From positions 124,001 to 188,000 of the forward strand of contig JAVJST010000008.1 of NCBI GenBank assembly GCA_040219295.1: DNA of 64,000 nucleotides. The letters are read 5' to 3'. Below, one piece after another: positions 46,235 to 54,812 of this stretch. Under the pieces are notes generated by a model. That model searched no databases and was not told where the DNA came from. It saw only the letters and a program-made list of their open reading frames with translations. The position numbers and the translations under genes were made by a program. Each line of letters begins with the position of its first letter. Position 1 is the stretch's first letter. Origin of the DNA: JAVJST01 sp040219295. GTDB lineage: Bacteria; Pseudomonadota; Alphaproteobacteria; Rhodospirillales; Casp-alpha2.

Positions 46235-46651
46235 ATGGGCAAGAAGAACAAGAACCACGAGTGTTTCCGCGTAGTTCGGTCGTCCTCGGGACTCGGACTC
46301 AAAGCCTTGCGACGCTTCAAGAAATCCGAGGAAATCATCGAGTATACGGGCCCCCGCATCTCCAATGAGGAGGCGGATGAAAGGCCCAACCGGTACCTGT
46401 TCCGGCTGAACGACAAGTACACCATCGACGGCTCGCCGCGTTCGAACCTGGCGCGCTACATCAACCATTCATGCGCGCCGAACGCGCAGGCGGTTCTCAG
46501 CAACGATGAACGGCACATCACCATCGAGGCAATCAAGCGGATCGAGGAAGGCGACGAGATCACCTACGACTATGGACGGGAATACTTCGACGAGTACATC
46601 GCCCCGCTCGGTTGCAAATGCGTGAAATGCCAGGCATCGCCTGAAGAGTGA
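46235..46651 (+). CDS. SET-domain protein (putative protein lysine methyltransferase)
   Basis: 138 residues from MGKKNKNHE, with GGAG 6 nt upstream. It is a minimal SET domain: FRVVRSSSGLGLKALRRFKKSEEIIEYTGP, RYLFRLNDKYTIDGS, the pseudoknot motif ARYINHSCAPNA and the SAM-binding ITYDYGREYF. It ends in a post-SET-like zinc cluster CKCVKC. All of these are eukaryote-like landmarks. Bacterial SET proteins may methylate ribosomal or nucleoid proteins; the target here is unknown. It is monocistronic. Confidence 0.9.
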   Translation: MGKKNKNHECFRVVRSSSGLGLKALRRFKKSEEIIEYTGPRISNEEADERPNRYLFRLNDKYTIDGSPRSNLARYINHSCAPNAQAVLSNDERHITIEAIKRIEEGDEITYDYGREYFDEYIAPLGCKCVKCQASPEE

Positions 46652-46813
46652 CGCGCGAAAGAGATCGAAACCCAACGCGCAGCGCGCCGAATCGCCTCGA
46701 CATCGCTTCGCATGGTTCGCCATGCAGGGCACCGAACCGGGCCCAGGCCCGAATTTCCTTTAACGTTTTCGCACAACGAGATTGCCGAACAGGAACAGGA
46801 AACCACGCCAAGT

Positions 46814-46856
46814 TTGCGCCAGCGCAACACCGGCGGGAGCGTGCGCCTGCTATAGG
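46814..46856 (+). promoter_or_regulatory. NnrR/Fnr-type operator and -10 element upstream of nnrS
   Basis: TTGCGCCAGCGCAA (46814-46827) is a perfect inverted repeat of the TTG-N8-CAA type bound by Crp/Fnr regulators such as NnrR. A TATAGG (46851-46856) follows. The dyad centre is about 42 nt before the start site implied by this -10, the usual position of a class II activator. The transcript would lead into nnrS at 47109, after a ~245-nt leader. Confidence 0.5.
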
Positions 46857-46888
46857 GTCCGGCAGACTGCCGAAGGACCGGACGCACC

Positions 46889-47128
46889 ATGGAATGTGAC
46901 GAACTCAGAGCCTTGCTCGTTGGCGACGTGCCTGATCGCTGGCCAGACACAGCGGACGACCTTCATCGCAGAGAGATGACCTGCCCGGCCAGGATGATGG
47001 CGCCGTTCATGACCGTCCACGGGGCCTGTCAGGCGCATGGCGTCGATGAGGGCGATCGGCCTGATGATCTCCTGCGTTCAACCAGGAAGCCGGAGCGGGG
47101 TGTACGGGATGATGCAGATGCCGATTGA
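46889..47128 (+). CDS. Possible 79-residue hypothetical protein in the nnrS leader
   Basis: An ATG lies 26 nt after the start site predicted from the promoter above and opens a frame (MECDELRALLVGDVPDRW...) of acidic character. It overlaps the start of nnrS by 20 nt. No family is recognisable and the ribosome-binding site is poor. It may be a real short gene or simply leader. The rest of 46652-47108 contains nothing else I can support. Confidence 0.25.
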   Translation: MECDELRALLVGDVPDRWPDTADDLHRREMTCPARMMAPFMTVHGACQAHGVDEGDRPDDLLRSTRKPERGVRDDADAD

Positions 47129-48281
47129 AGATTGGCAGGGACCGCGACTGCTCGCCGAGGGCTTCCGTCCGTTCTTCCTCGCCGCCGGCGCAAGCGCGGT
47201 GGCAGGCGTCGCCCTATGGGTGCTTTCGCTGGCCGGGGTCATCGAACTCGATACCTTTCTGGCCCCTGTCGCCTGGCATGCGCATGAAATGATCTTCGGC
47301 ATGGCCGCCGCGGCGGTTGCCGGATTCCTGCTTACCGCCGTGCCGAACTGGACAGGCCGGCTACCCGTGCGCGGCTGGCCGCTTGCCGGTCTCGTCGCGA
47401 TCTGGCTGGCGGGGCGGATCGCCATGGTCTTGAACGTCCCTGGAATGGGCGTGGTTGCAGCGGTCGTGGATCTGCTTTTTCTCCTCAGTCTTGCCGGTGT
47501 CGCCTTTCGCGAAATCGCGGCGGGTCGGAACTGGCGCAATCTCCCCGTCATTGCCGCACTGGTTATGCTGCTGGCGGCCAACGGCGTGACCCATGCCGAG
47601 GCTCTCGGATACCTGAACGACGACGGAACCGGGTTGCGCCTGGGAGTCGCCGTGCTGATCGTACTGATCACCCTGATCGGCGGGCGGATCATTCCGAGCT
47701 TCACCGGCAACTGGCTGGCGAAACAGGTCAACGAGGCCCGGCCCCGGGCCTTCGGTCCGTATGATCGTGTATGTCTGATCGTCACATCGATTGCCCTGGC
47801 GGGATGGAGCGTCGCGCCCGACAGCTCCGCTATCTCGGTCACCCTGATCACCGCCGGCGTTCTCAACGGCGGGCGGCTGGCAAGCTGGCGCGGTCATCGA
47901 ACCCTTGGCGAACCACTCGTATGGAGCCTTCATCTTGGATTCTTCTGGGTGCCGATCGGATTGATCATGCTTGGCACATCGACGTTCATGTCGGCGGTGC
48001 CGACGAGTGCCGGTGTGCATGCGCTGACCGCCGGCGCCATCGGCGGCATGATCACGGCCGTGATGACCCGCGCCACGCTGGGCCATACGGGGCGCGAACT
48101 ACACGCGGATGCTGTCACGGCAGCGATCTACGGGCTGGTGTTCGTCGCGACCGTCTTTCGCGTCGGCGCCGGTATCGCGCCCGGCATGTTCATCGAAATG
48201 CTGGTTGCTTCCGCCGCCGCGTGGTGCGGTGCGTTCCTGATCTTCTGCGTCCGTTTCGGACCCCATCTTGCCGGCCGCTGA
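47109..48281 (+). CDS. nnrS: NnrS family membrane protein
   Basis: 390 residues with about twelve hydrophobic helices. It has the NnrS hallmarks LLAEGFRPFFLAAG, APVAWHAHEMIFGMAAAAVAGFLLTAVPNWTG, GGRIIPSFTGNWL and ALTAGAIGGMITAVMTRATLGHTGR. NnrS is a haem- and copper-containing inner-membrane protein associated with denitrification and nitric-oxide stress tolerance. No nitrite or NO reductase gene is present here, so a detached NO-response gene under the NnrR-type site is likely. ATG at 47109 or 47112. Confidence 0.93.
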   Translation: MMQMPIEDWQGPRLLAEGFRPFFLAAGASAVAGVALWVLSLAGVIELDTFLAPVAWHAHEMIFGMAAAAVAGFLLTAVPNWTGRLPVRGWPLAGLVAIWLAGRIAMVLNVPGMGVVAAVVDLLFLLSLAGVAFREIAAGRNWRNLPVIAALVMLLAANGVTHAEALGYLNDDGTGLRLGVAVLIVLITLIGGRIIPSFTGNWLAKQVNEARPRAFGPYDRVCLIVTSIALAGWSVAPDSSAISVTLITAGVLNGGRLASWRGHRTLGEPLVWSLHLGFFWVPIGLIMLGTSTFMSAVPTSAGVHALTAGAIGGMITAVMTRATLGHTGRELHADAVTAAIYGLVFVATVFRVGAGIAPGMFIEMLVASAAAWCGAFLIFCVRFGPHLAGR

Positions 48282-48322
48282 ACCTATCGCATCGTCTGCA
48301 AGCGCCCGGCCACCGAGCGGCT

Positions 48323-48412
48323 TGGCGGTGGGGGTGGGATTCGAACCCACGGAACCGGTAAAGGTTCAACGGTTTTCAAGACCGCCGCTTTCGACCACTC
48401 AGCCACCCCACC
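48323..48412 (-). tRNA. tRNA-Ser (anticodon UGA)
   Basis: Acceptor GGTGGGG at the 5' end pairs with CCCCACC. The discriminator is G, and CCA is encoded. The D-arm is GGCTGAGTGGTCGAAAGC, and the anticodon loop CTTGAAA gives anticodon TGA. The long variable arm (TTGAACCTTTACCGGTTCC) is class II as expected for serine. The T-arm is GTGGGTTCGAATCCCAC. No duplicated 3' end nearby suggests an integrated element. Confidence 0.97.
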
Positions 48413-48577
48413 AACGGCTCGGTTTTCGAGGCCGGCGCATTCAACCGCTCGACCGCCCATCCCGAACGGCACCGATTTAGACCATTGGCCCCGGCTTGAA
48501 AAGGCGGCTCTGCCGCTTGACACGCCGCGCCGTTTGACCCCGCAATGATCCCGATAATCGCTGTGGACATCATCCTC

Positions 48578-49366
48578 ATGGAACGTTGCGTCGATCTCGA
48601 GCGGTTTCCGATCAATGCGCCCGGCACGCCTGAATACCGGCGGCTCATCGATGATTGCCAAACTGGGCTGGGTCGCAACGGTGCCGCCGTGCTCGAGGGG
48701 TTTCTGCGTGCGGAAACCCTGGCGCCGGCGGTTCAAGAGATTGAACCGGCGCTCGCCGACGCGTTCTACAAGACGAAGACGCACAACGCCTACCTGCTGG
48801 CCGACGACGTCGAGCTGGAAGACAATCATCCCCGAAACCGCAAGCAGACGACCAATTCCGCGACGCTCGGCTATGACCGCATTCCGGCGGACTCGACGAT
48901 CAACCGCCTGTATCTGTGGCCGGCGTTCCAGTCGTTTCTGGCCGACGTGCTCGGCCTCGAGGCGCTATTTCCCTATGCGGATCCCCTGACTCCGCTCAAT
49001 GTCCTGATCTACGGCGAGGGCGCCATGCTGGGCTGGCATTTCGATCTGCCGCCGTTTGTCGTCACGCTCATGCTTCAGCAGTCCGAAAAAGGCGGCGTCT
49101 ACGAGTACGCCCCCTTCATCCGCTCGGACGACGACGAGAACTATGCCGCCGTCGCGGACGTCCTCGACGGCCGATCGGACGCGGTTCGCGAACTGCGTCA
49201 GCCGCCGGGCGCCCTGGTCATCTTCCGCGGCAACCGCACGCTGCACCGGGTAACCGCGGTCGTCGGACAAAGTCCCCGGCTCGCTGCAGCCTTCAGCTAC
49301 GCGACGGAGCCCGGCACAGAGTCTCCGGAGCACAACCGGATGACGTTCTACGGCCGCGTCTCCTAG
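48578..49366 (+). CDS. 2-oxoglutarate/Fe(II)-dependent dioxygenase family protein
   Basis: About 262 residues. The iron facial triad is seen as His-x-Asp in LGWHFDLPPFVVTLMLQ and a distal His in GNRTLHRVTAVVG, with the 2OG-binding Arg in SPRLAAAFSYA. QTTNSATLGYDRIPADSTINRLYLWPAF is a conserved substrate-side block I have seen in uncharacterised members. It likely hydroxylates a small molecule or amino acid. An in-frame ATG at 48545 is an alternative start. It stands alone between tRNA-Ser and the convergent acyl-CoA ligase. Confidence 0.85.
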   Translation: MERCVDLERFPINAPGTPEYRRLIDDCQTGLGRNGAAVLEGFLRAETLAPAVQEIEPALADAFYKTKTHNAYLLADDVELEDNHPRNRKQTTNSATLGYDRIPADSTINRLYLWPAFQSFLADVLGLEALFPYADPLTPLNVLIYGEGAMLGWHFDLPPFVVTLMLQQSEKGGVYEYAPFIRSDDDENYAAVADVLDGRSDAVRELRQPPGALVIFRGNRTLHRVTAVVGQSPRLAAAFSYATEPGTESPEHNRMTFYGRVS

Positions 49367-50991
49367 TCTTCCGGCAACATGTCGCGCAGCTTGAACTTCT
49401 GGATCTTGCCGGTCGACGTCTTCGGAATGTCGCCGAAAACCACGTAACGCGGACACTTGAACTTCGCCAATCTCTCGCGGCAGAACGCGATGATCTCGTC
49501 AGCCGTCACCTCCACGCCAGGCTTGAGTTCGACGAAGGCGCAGGGCGTCTCGCCCCACTTCTCGTCCGGTTTGGCGACCACCGCGGCGGTGATCACCGCC
49601 GGGTGCTTGTAGAGCACGCCCTCGACCTCGATCGAGGAGATGTTCTCGCCACCCGAGATGATGACGTCCTTGGAGCGGTCCTTGAGCTGGATGTAGCCGT
49701 CCGGATGCCACACCCCGAGGTCGCCGGTGTGAAACCAGCCGCCGGCGAACGCCGCATCGGTGGCGTCCGGGTTCTTGAGGTAGCCCTTCATGATCAGATT
49801 GCCGCGCATGAAAACCTCGCCCATGGTCTCGCCGTCCCGGGGCACCGGCTCCAGCGTGCCGGCATCGGCGACCATCAGATCCTCGAGCATATGGTACGGA
49901 ACACCCTGACGCGATTTGGTCTCAGCTCGAACCTCGTCGGCGAGCAGGCTCCAGCCGTCCTGCGGCGCGCAGACCACGGCCGGGCCGTAGCATTCCGTCA
50001 GGCCATAGACATGGGTGACGTCGAATCCTTCGCGTTCCATCTTCAACAGGACGGCAGCGGGCGGCGGCGCACCCGCGGTCATGACCTTGACGGGATGATC
50101 GAAGTTGCGGCGCTGCTCCGCCGTCGCGTTGATCAACATGCCGAGCACGATCGGCGCGCCGCAGAAATGATTGACCTTGTGTTCGGCGATCGCCCTGAAG
50201 ATGTTGCCGGCGTCGACCCGGCGCAGGCAGACGCTGGTCCCGGCGACCATCGCGACGGTCCACGGGAAGCCCCAGCCGTTGCAGTGGAACATCGGCAGGG
50301 TCCAGAGATAGACCGGATGCGACGGGATGTTCCAGGCAAGCGCGTTGCCCGTCGAAATCAGGTAGGCGCCGCGGTGCGAATAGACGACGCCCTTCGGGTT
50401 GCCCGTGGTGCCGGACGTGTAGTTGAGGCAACACGCCTGCCACTCGTCGGCCGGATACGACCATTCGTAACCGGGGTCGCCGGCGGCGATGAAGTCCTCG
50501 TACTCGACTGTGCCCAGGTGATCGTTGTCGCCGGTGTACTCGGGGTCGTCGATGTCGACGACAAAGATGTCACGGCCGAGGTCGGCGACGGCGTCCTTCA
50601 TCACGTCGTTGAGTTCCCGATCGGTGATCAGCACCTTGGCCTCACCGTGGTTCAGGATGAACGTCAACGCGGCCGCGTCGAGCCGGGTGTTGAGCGCATT
50701 CAGGACACCGCCGACCATGAGAACGGCAAAGTGCGCCTCGAACAGCGCCGGCACGTTCGGCGCCATCACCGCGACGGTGTCGCCCAGCCCGATTCCCTGT
50801 TTCTGCAGCGCCGAGGCAAAGCGGCGGCAGCGCTCGTAGGTTTCCGCCCAGGTGATCCGCCGGTCCCCGTGAATCTGCGCGATGCGGTCGGGATAGACCT
50901 GGGCCGAACGTCGCAGATAAGTCAACGGCGTCAGCGGCAGGTAGTTGGCGTCGTTGCGGTCGAGATGCTGTTCGTAGATATTCCTGGTCAC
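49363..50991 (-). CDS. AMP-forming acyl-CoA synthetase
   Basis: 542 residues from a GTG start, with GGAGG 8 nt upstream. The AMP-binding P-loop is LNYTSGTTGNPKGVVYSH. HVYGLTECYGP, GWFHTGDLGVWHPDGYIQLKDRSKDVIISGGENISS and the C-terminal catalytic Lys in PKTSTGKIQKF are intact. WTLPMFHCNGWGFPW is typical of the medium-chain/DmdB-like group, which activates carboxylic acids to CoA thioesters. It is third in a minus-strand unit after the P1 peptidase and amidase, suggesting it activates the acid they release. Confidence 0.92.
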   Translation of the reverse strand: MTRNIYEQHLDRNDANYLPLTPLTYLRRSAQVYPDRIAQIHGDRRITWAETYERCRRFASALQKQGIGLGDTVAVMAPNVPALFEAHFAVLMVGGVLNALNTRLDAAALTFILNHGEAKVLITDRELNDVMKDAVADLGRDIFVVDIDDPEYTGDNDHLGTVEYEDFIAAGDPGYEWSYPADEWQACCLNYTSGTTGNPKGVVYSHRGAYLISTGNALAWNIPSHPVYLWTLPMFHCNGWGFPWTVAMVAGTSVCLRRVDAGNIFRAIAEHKVNHFCGAPIVLGMLINATAEQRRNFDHPVKVMTAGAPPPAAVLLKMEREGFDVTHVYGLTECYGPAVVCAPQDGWSLLADEVRAETKSRQGVPYHMLEDLMVADAGTLEPVPRDGETMGEVFMRGNLIMKGYLKNPDATDAAFAGGWFHTGDLGVWHPDGYIQLKDRSKDVIISGGENISSIEVEGVLYKHPAVITAAVVAKPDEKWGETPCAFVELKPGVEVTADEIIAFCRERLAKFKCPRYVVFGDIPKTSTGKIQKFKLRDMLPED

Positions 50992-51073
50992 GGCGGCGTC
51001 CTCCCCGGGAGATTGTCCCTGGGGGATTATGCCGCGATTGGCCGCCAGACGAAACCGACAGGCGAGAAAGCCG

Positions 51074-52531
51074 TCATCCGCCGGCCGATCCCGGCGCCGG
51101 CCGCTTGAACGTCGGCCGGTGATCGGGGGTATAGGCCCAGGGCCGCGCGGCCTCGAAGGCGGCGGCGGCGCGGAAGACCTTCTGGTCCTCGTAGGTTCGG
51201 CCAACGATCTGGATACCCGTTGGCACGCCGTTCCTGACGTGACCCGACGGCACCGACATCACCGGGCAACGGCTCAGCATGTTGAACGGATAGGTCATGC
51301 ACCACGCGAGCGCATCCGGTATGACCTTCCCCTTCGACTTGAAGTCGCCGTAGTCGAGCGGGTCGTTCGCCCGGATTGCCGGCTTCGCCAGCGTCGGACA
51401 GACGAACACGTGATAATTCCGCATCATCGGGCCGAACGTTTCGTACATCTCGCCGGCGACGCGAAGCGAATCGACGAAATCCTCGGCCTTCGACTTGATG
51501 CCGGCCTCGATGAAGGCGGCGGCGTAGTCGGTCAGGTCCTTGCGGTTCTTGCGATAGACCTCGGCCATGCTGGCGCCGAACAGGTGCGACAGGTAGTTCC
51601 AGGCGGCCGCCGCGCTCTCCTCGGTCCAGCCGAGGTCGACCTCCTCGACGATACAGCCGAGGCTCTCGAACGTCTTGAGCGCCGCCAGGGTATTGTCGCG
51701 GACGTCCTTGTCGACCTTGAAGTAGCCGAGATCGAGCGAATAGGCGATCTTCCAGCCCTCGATCGACCGCGCCTTGCCCTTGACCTCGACCTTCGGCTTG
51801 AGCGAGGCGATATCGTGCGGGTCCGGCCCGGCGATGACGTTCTCCATCAGCGCCACGTCCTCGACCGAGCGGCCGAGCGGACCTTCGTGACAGTAGAAAT
51901 CGAGATTGAAGATCTTCATCTCCGGCACTCGGCCGTACGGCGGCTTGAAGCCGACGACGCCGCTGCACGACGCCGGAATGCGGATGGATCCGGCAATGTC
52001 CGATCCGGTCGCCAGCAGCGACGTGCCGGACGCCAGGGACGCGGCCGATCCGCCGGACGATCCGCCGGGGGTATAGTACGGGTTCCACGGGTTGCGGGTT
52101 ACGCCGTGTAACCGGGAATGGGTGACGGCGGCGCAGGAAAACTCCGGGGTCGTTGTCCGGGCATGACAGATCGCACCGGCCTTCAGCAGGCGCTTGGCAA
52201 ACGTCGCCGTCTCGGTGGCAATGGTGTCCTTGTAGACCAGCGACCCCGACGTCGCGCGGCATCCCTCGACCGGTACTTCGTCCTTGATCGCCAGCGGCAG
52301 GCCCTCGAGCGGGCGCAGCCGCTTGGTCTTCTTGGCGTAGCGCTTCTCGGCCTTGGCCGCCTGCTTCAGCGCGTCCTCGTAGAACGTGTCGGTGAACGCG
52401 TTGACGGTCGGCTCGACCGCCTCGGCACGGGCGATGACGGCCTTCATTACGTCGACCGGGGAAAGCTGGCCGGAGCGGAACAGGCGGATCGCTTCGGTCG
52501 CACTTAGATAGCACAGATCCTCATCATTCAT
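51074..52531 (-). CDS. Amidase (amidase signature family)
   Basis: 485 residues. The Ser-cisSer-Lys triad is visible: Lys in LPLAIKDEVPVEG, cis-Ser in TPGGSSGGSAASLASG and the nucleophile Ser in TGSDIAGSIRIPASCSGVVGFKP. It hydrolyses carboxamides to acid plus ammonia or an amine. It lies 40 nt after the P1-peptidase gene and 82 nt before the acyl-CoA ligase, all on one strand, which is consistent with stepwise breakdown of an amide. Confidence 0.93.
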   Translation of the reverse strand: MNDEDLCYLSATEAIRLFRSGQLSPVDVMKAVIARAEAVEPTVNAFTDTFYEDALKQAAKAEKRYAKKTKRLRPLEGLPLAIKDEVPVEGCRATSGSLVYKDTIATETATFAKRLLKAGAICHARTTTPEFSCAAVTHSRLHGVTRNPWNPYYTPGGSSGGSAASLASGTSLLATGSDIAGSIRIPASCSGVVGFKPPYGRVPEMKIFNLDFYCHEGPLGRSVEDVALMENVIAGPDPHDIASLKPKVEVKGKARSIEGWKIAYSLDLGYFKVDKDVRDNTLAALKTFESLGCIVEEVDLGWTEESAAAAWNYLSHLFGASMAEVYRKNRKDLTDYAAAFIEAGIKSKAEDFVDSLRVAGEMYETFGPMMRNYHVFVCPTLAKPAIRANDPLDYGDFKSKGKVIPDALAWCMTYPFNMLSRCPVMSVPSGHVRNGVPTGIQIVGRTYEDQKVFRAAAAFEAARPWAYTPDHRPTFKRPAPGSAGG

Positions 52532-52571
52532 GACTGTCGCTCCCTGACATTACTCAGTTGTCGTTAACGCC

Positions 52572-53639
52572 CTACGCGAACAAGGCGGCCAATGCGTCGT
52601 GGTCGATGGCGTGCACGGTTCGCCCGTCCCGGCCGGTCATCGTCTCCGCCGCCACCATGGCGTTGATGATGGCTTCTTCCGTCGCCTCGACCGCGGCGCG
52701 GAAAACCGCATCCATGGCATCGTCGGACAGGTAGTCTGCGCTCGCCCGTGAGATCCCGGCGGCGACATCGTTGGCCGTCGAAAACGCCAGCAGAATGTCG
52801 CCCGAACTGTTCGAACCGATGGTACCGGTGCGCCCGATCCCGAACCCGAGCCGCTGCGCCACGCGTTCGAGCTCGTGCGGCATCAGGGGTGCATCGGTCG
52901 CGGCGACGGCGATGATCGACCCGTCGTCTGGCTTCGATATGCGGTTGTCCTGCAGATGACGGCCGACCGGCACGCCGCGGATCATGAGGTCGTCGCGGCG
53001 GCCGAAATTGGCCTGCACCAGAACCCCCAGCGTGTAGCGTCCACCCGCGCCCTCGAAGACCCGCGACGCGGTGCCTGTGCCGCCCTTGAACTCGTAGCAG
53101 ATCATGCCCGTGCCGCCGCCGACGTTGCCTTCCTCGACCGTGCCCGCGGATGCCGCGTCGCAGGCATCCATGACCTCGTTGTGATGAATGTGCAGGCCGT
53201 TGATATCGTTGAGGTAACCGTCCCAGGTCTCGGCCACCACGGGCAGGCTCCACTCGTGGCCGTCGGCGTCGAAATTCGGGTGTTCGATCAGCCAGCGGGT
53301 CACGCCGTGATGGGCCATGCCGATACCGTTGGTGTTGGTGATGGCGACCGGTCCGGTGAAGTAGCCCGCCTCGTCGATCCAGTGCACGCCGGTCATTTCG
53401 CCGTTGCCGTTCAGGGTGTGACGGCCGGCCCACACGGGCTCGAACGCGCGGACCCGGCCGCGCGGATGAATCACGGTGACGCCCGTCCGCACGGGACCCT
53501 TGCCCTGGTCGAGCGGCCCCTCGCCCGATACCAGTGTCGTCATCCCGACCTCGACGCCGGCGACATCGGTGATGGCGTTGAGCGCACCAGGCTGTCCATC
53601 GAACGGGATGCCGAGATCCCTCGCTCTGACTTTCGACAT
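52572..53639 (-). CDS. P1 (DmpA/BapA) family aminopeptidase
   Basis: 355 residues. The N-terminal RARDLGIPFDGQPGALNAITDVAGVEVGMTTLVSG is the family start. The autocleavage site and nucleophile are in GTIGSNSSGDILLAFSTAND, where cleavage before a Ser creates the N-terminal nucleophile, and GNVGGGTGMICYEFKGGTGTASR forms the oxyanion region. DmpA-type enzymes release N-terminal D- or beta-amino acids from peptides and amides. It heads the unit with amidase and acyl-CoA ligase. Confidence 0.93.
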   Translation of the reverse strand: MSKVRARDLGIPFDGQPGALNAITDVAGVEVGMTTLVSGEGPLDQGKGPVRTGVTVIHPRGRVRAFEPVWAGRHTLNGNGEMTGVHWIDEAGYFTGPVAITNTNGIGMAHHGVTRWLIEHPNFDADGHEWSLPVVAETWDGYLNDINGLHIHHNEVMDACDAASAGTVEEGNVGGGTGMICYEFKGGTGTASRVFEGAGGRYTLGVLVQANFGRRDDLMIRGVPVGRHLQDNRISKPDDGSIIAVAATDAPLMPHELERVAQRLGFGIGRTGTIGSNSSGDILLAFSTANDVAAGISRASADYLSDDAMDAVFRAAVEATEEAIINAMVAAETMTGRDGRTVHAIDHDALAALFA

Positions 53640-53815
53640 GAAATGGTCTCCCGGTCGGCTGACTCGCGTGCCGCTACCTTATCCGCCCATGGTACCTTGG
53701 CGAAAGCGCTGAAACATGCGCAATTCGGTGATCGCTCATTGTATCGTTCGGCATTTTACGCAAAGGTACCGGCATCCGCCGCGCCGGCAAAAACGCCGGC
53801 CTGAACAGGACTTCG

Positions 53816-54724
53816 ATGCCGGATCCCAACCTCCAGTTCGAAAAGCCCGTCGTGATCGTGACCGACGACGAGCCACTGCTCAGGACATTTCTCTCGGCCC
53901 TGCTCGAGGAGATGGCGACGGTGGTCGAGGCGGAAAGCGGCGAACAGGTCATCGATATGATCGACGAGACCGCGCCGGAACTCATCCTGCTGGATGTCGA
54001 GATGCCTGGCATGTCGGGTTACGAAACCTGCGAGAAGCTCAAGTCGAACCCGAAAACCGCGGGCATCCCGATTATCTTCATCACCGGGCGGGAGGACGTT
54101 CACGACGAGGAACACGGCCTGGTGATCGGCGGCGTCGACTACATCAAGAAACCGCTCAGTCCGGGCCTGGTTCGCGCGCGCATCAACAATCAGCTGCAAT
54201 TGATCCGCTATCAGCGGGAACTGGAGAGGCTGGCAACGACCGACCAGCTGACAGAGCTCTGGAACCGCCGCCACCTGCTCGAGATCGCCGGCAACGAGCT
54301 CGGCCGCTACCGGCGCTACGGCCACACGTTCAGCGTTGCGCTGTTCGACATCGATCACTTCAAGAGACTGAACGATACCTACGGCCACGCCGCCGGCGAT
54401 TACGCACTCCGCGAATGCGCTCGGTTGATGTCGGATGCGGTGCGCAGCCAGGACACCCTGGCGCGGATCGGCGGCGAGGAGTTCTGCGTTCTGCTGCCCG
54501 ACACCGACGTCGACGGCGCGCGCCAGATGGCCGAAAAGATGCGCCAGCGCGTGGAGGACATCGAGATCGCCTACGACGACGCGATGATATCGTTCACCAT
54601 CAGCATCGGCGTCACCGAGGTGCACGCCGATGACGAAACATTCGAGGCCATGCTGGCCCGCGCTGACGAGGCGCTCTACAACGCCAAGGCGGGCGGCCGC
54701 AACCGCGTCGAACTGACCCCATAG
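53816..54724 (+). CDS. PleD-like response regulator diguanylate cyclase
   Basis: 302 residues. A receiver domain (about 10-125) has the acceptor Asp60 (LILLDVEMPGMSG), Thr in ITGRED and Lys in YIKKPL. The GGDEF domain (about 135-300) starts ATTDQLTELWNRRHL, has FDIDHFKRLNDTYGHAAGD and the active site GGEEF. The c-di-GMP inhibitory I-site RxxD (RSQD) stands five residues before GGEEF, so product inhibition is expected. It makes c-di-GMP when phosphorylated. No kinase is adjacent. Confidence 0.94.
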   Translation: MPDPNLQFEKPVVIVTDDEPLLRTFLSALLEEMATVVEAESGEQVIDMIDETAPELILLDVEMPGMSGYETCEKLKSNPKTAGIPIIFITGREDVHDEEHGLVIGGVDYIKKPLSPGLVRARINNQLQLIRYQRELERLATTDQLTELWNRRHLLEIAGNELGRYRRYGHTFSVALFDIDHFKRLNDTYGHAAGDYALRECARLMSDAVRSQDTLARIGGEEFCVLLPDTDVDGARQMAEKMRQRVEDIEIAYDDAMISFTISIGVTEVHADDETFEAMLARADEALYNAKAGGRNRVELTP

Positions 54725-54812
54725 ATTTCCCCGGCGTGGCCTCTGGTCAGCCCCCTTCACCTGCTCTAGTAACGCAACAGGTTACCGGGTTCAGCGCGGG
54801 GGCGCATCGAAC

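Noticed and set aside
45850..46425. 191-codon open frame on the minus strand over the Fur-box region
   Set aside because: It runs antisense to the well-supported SET gene and contains no recognisable domain.
48323..48412. tRNA-Ser as an integration site for the accessory genes
   Set aside because: I found no direct repeat of the tRNA 3' end elsewhere in the window and no integrase gene.
48916..51108. 730-codon open frame on the plus strand, the longest in the window
   Set aside because: It is antisense to the acyl-CoA ligase and out of frame with the 2OG oxygenase. There is no coding signature.
51027..52514. 495-codon open frame on the minus strand
   Set aside because: It is a one-base-shifted shadow of the amidase, which has its complete catalytic triad in the other frame.
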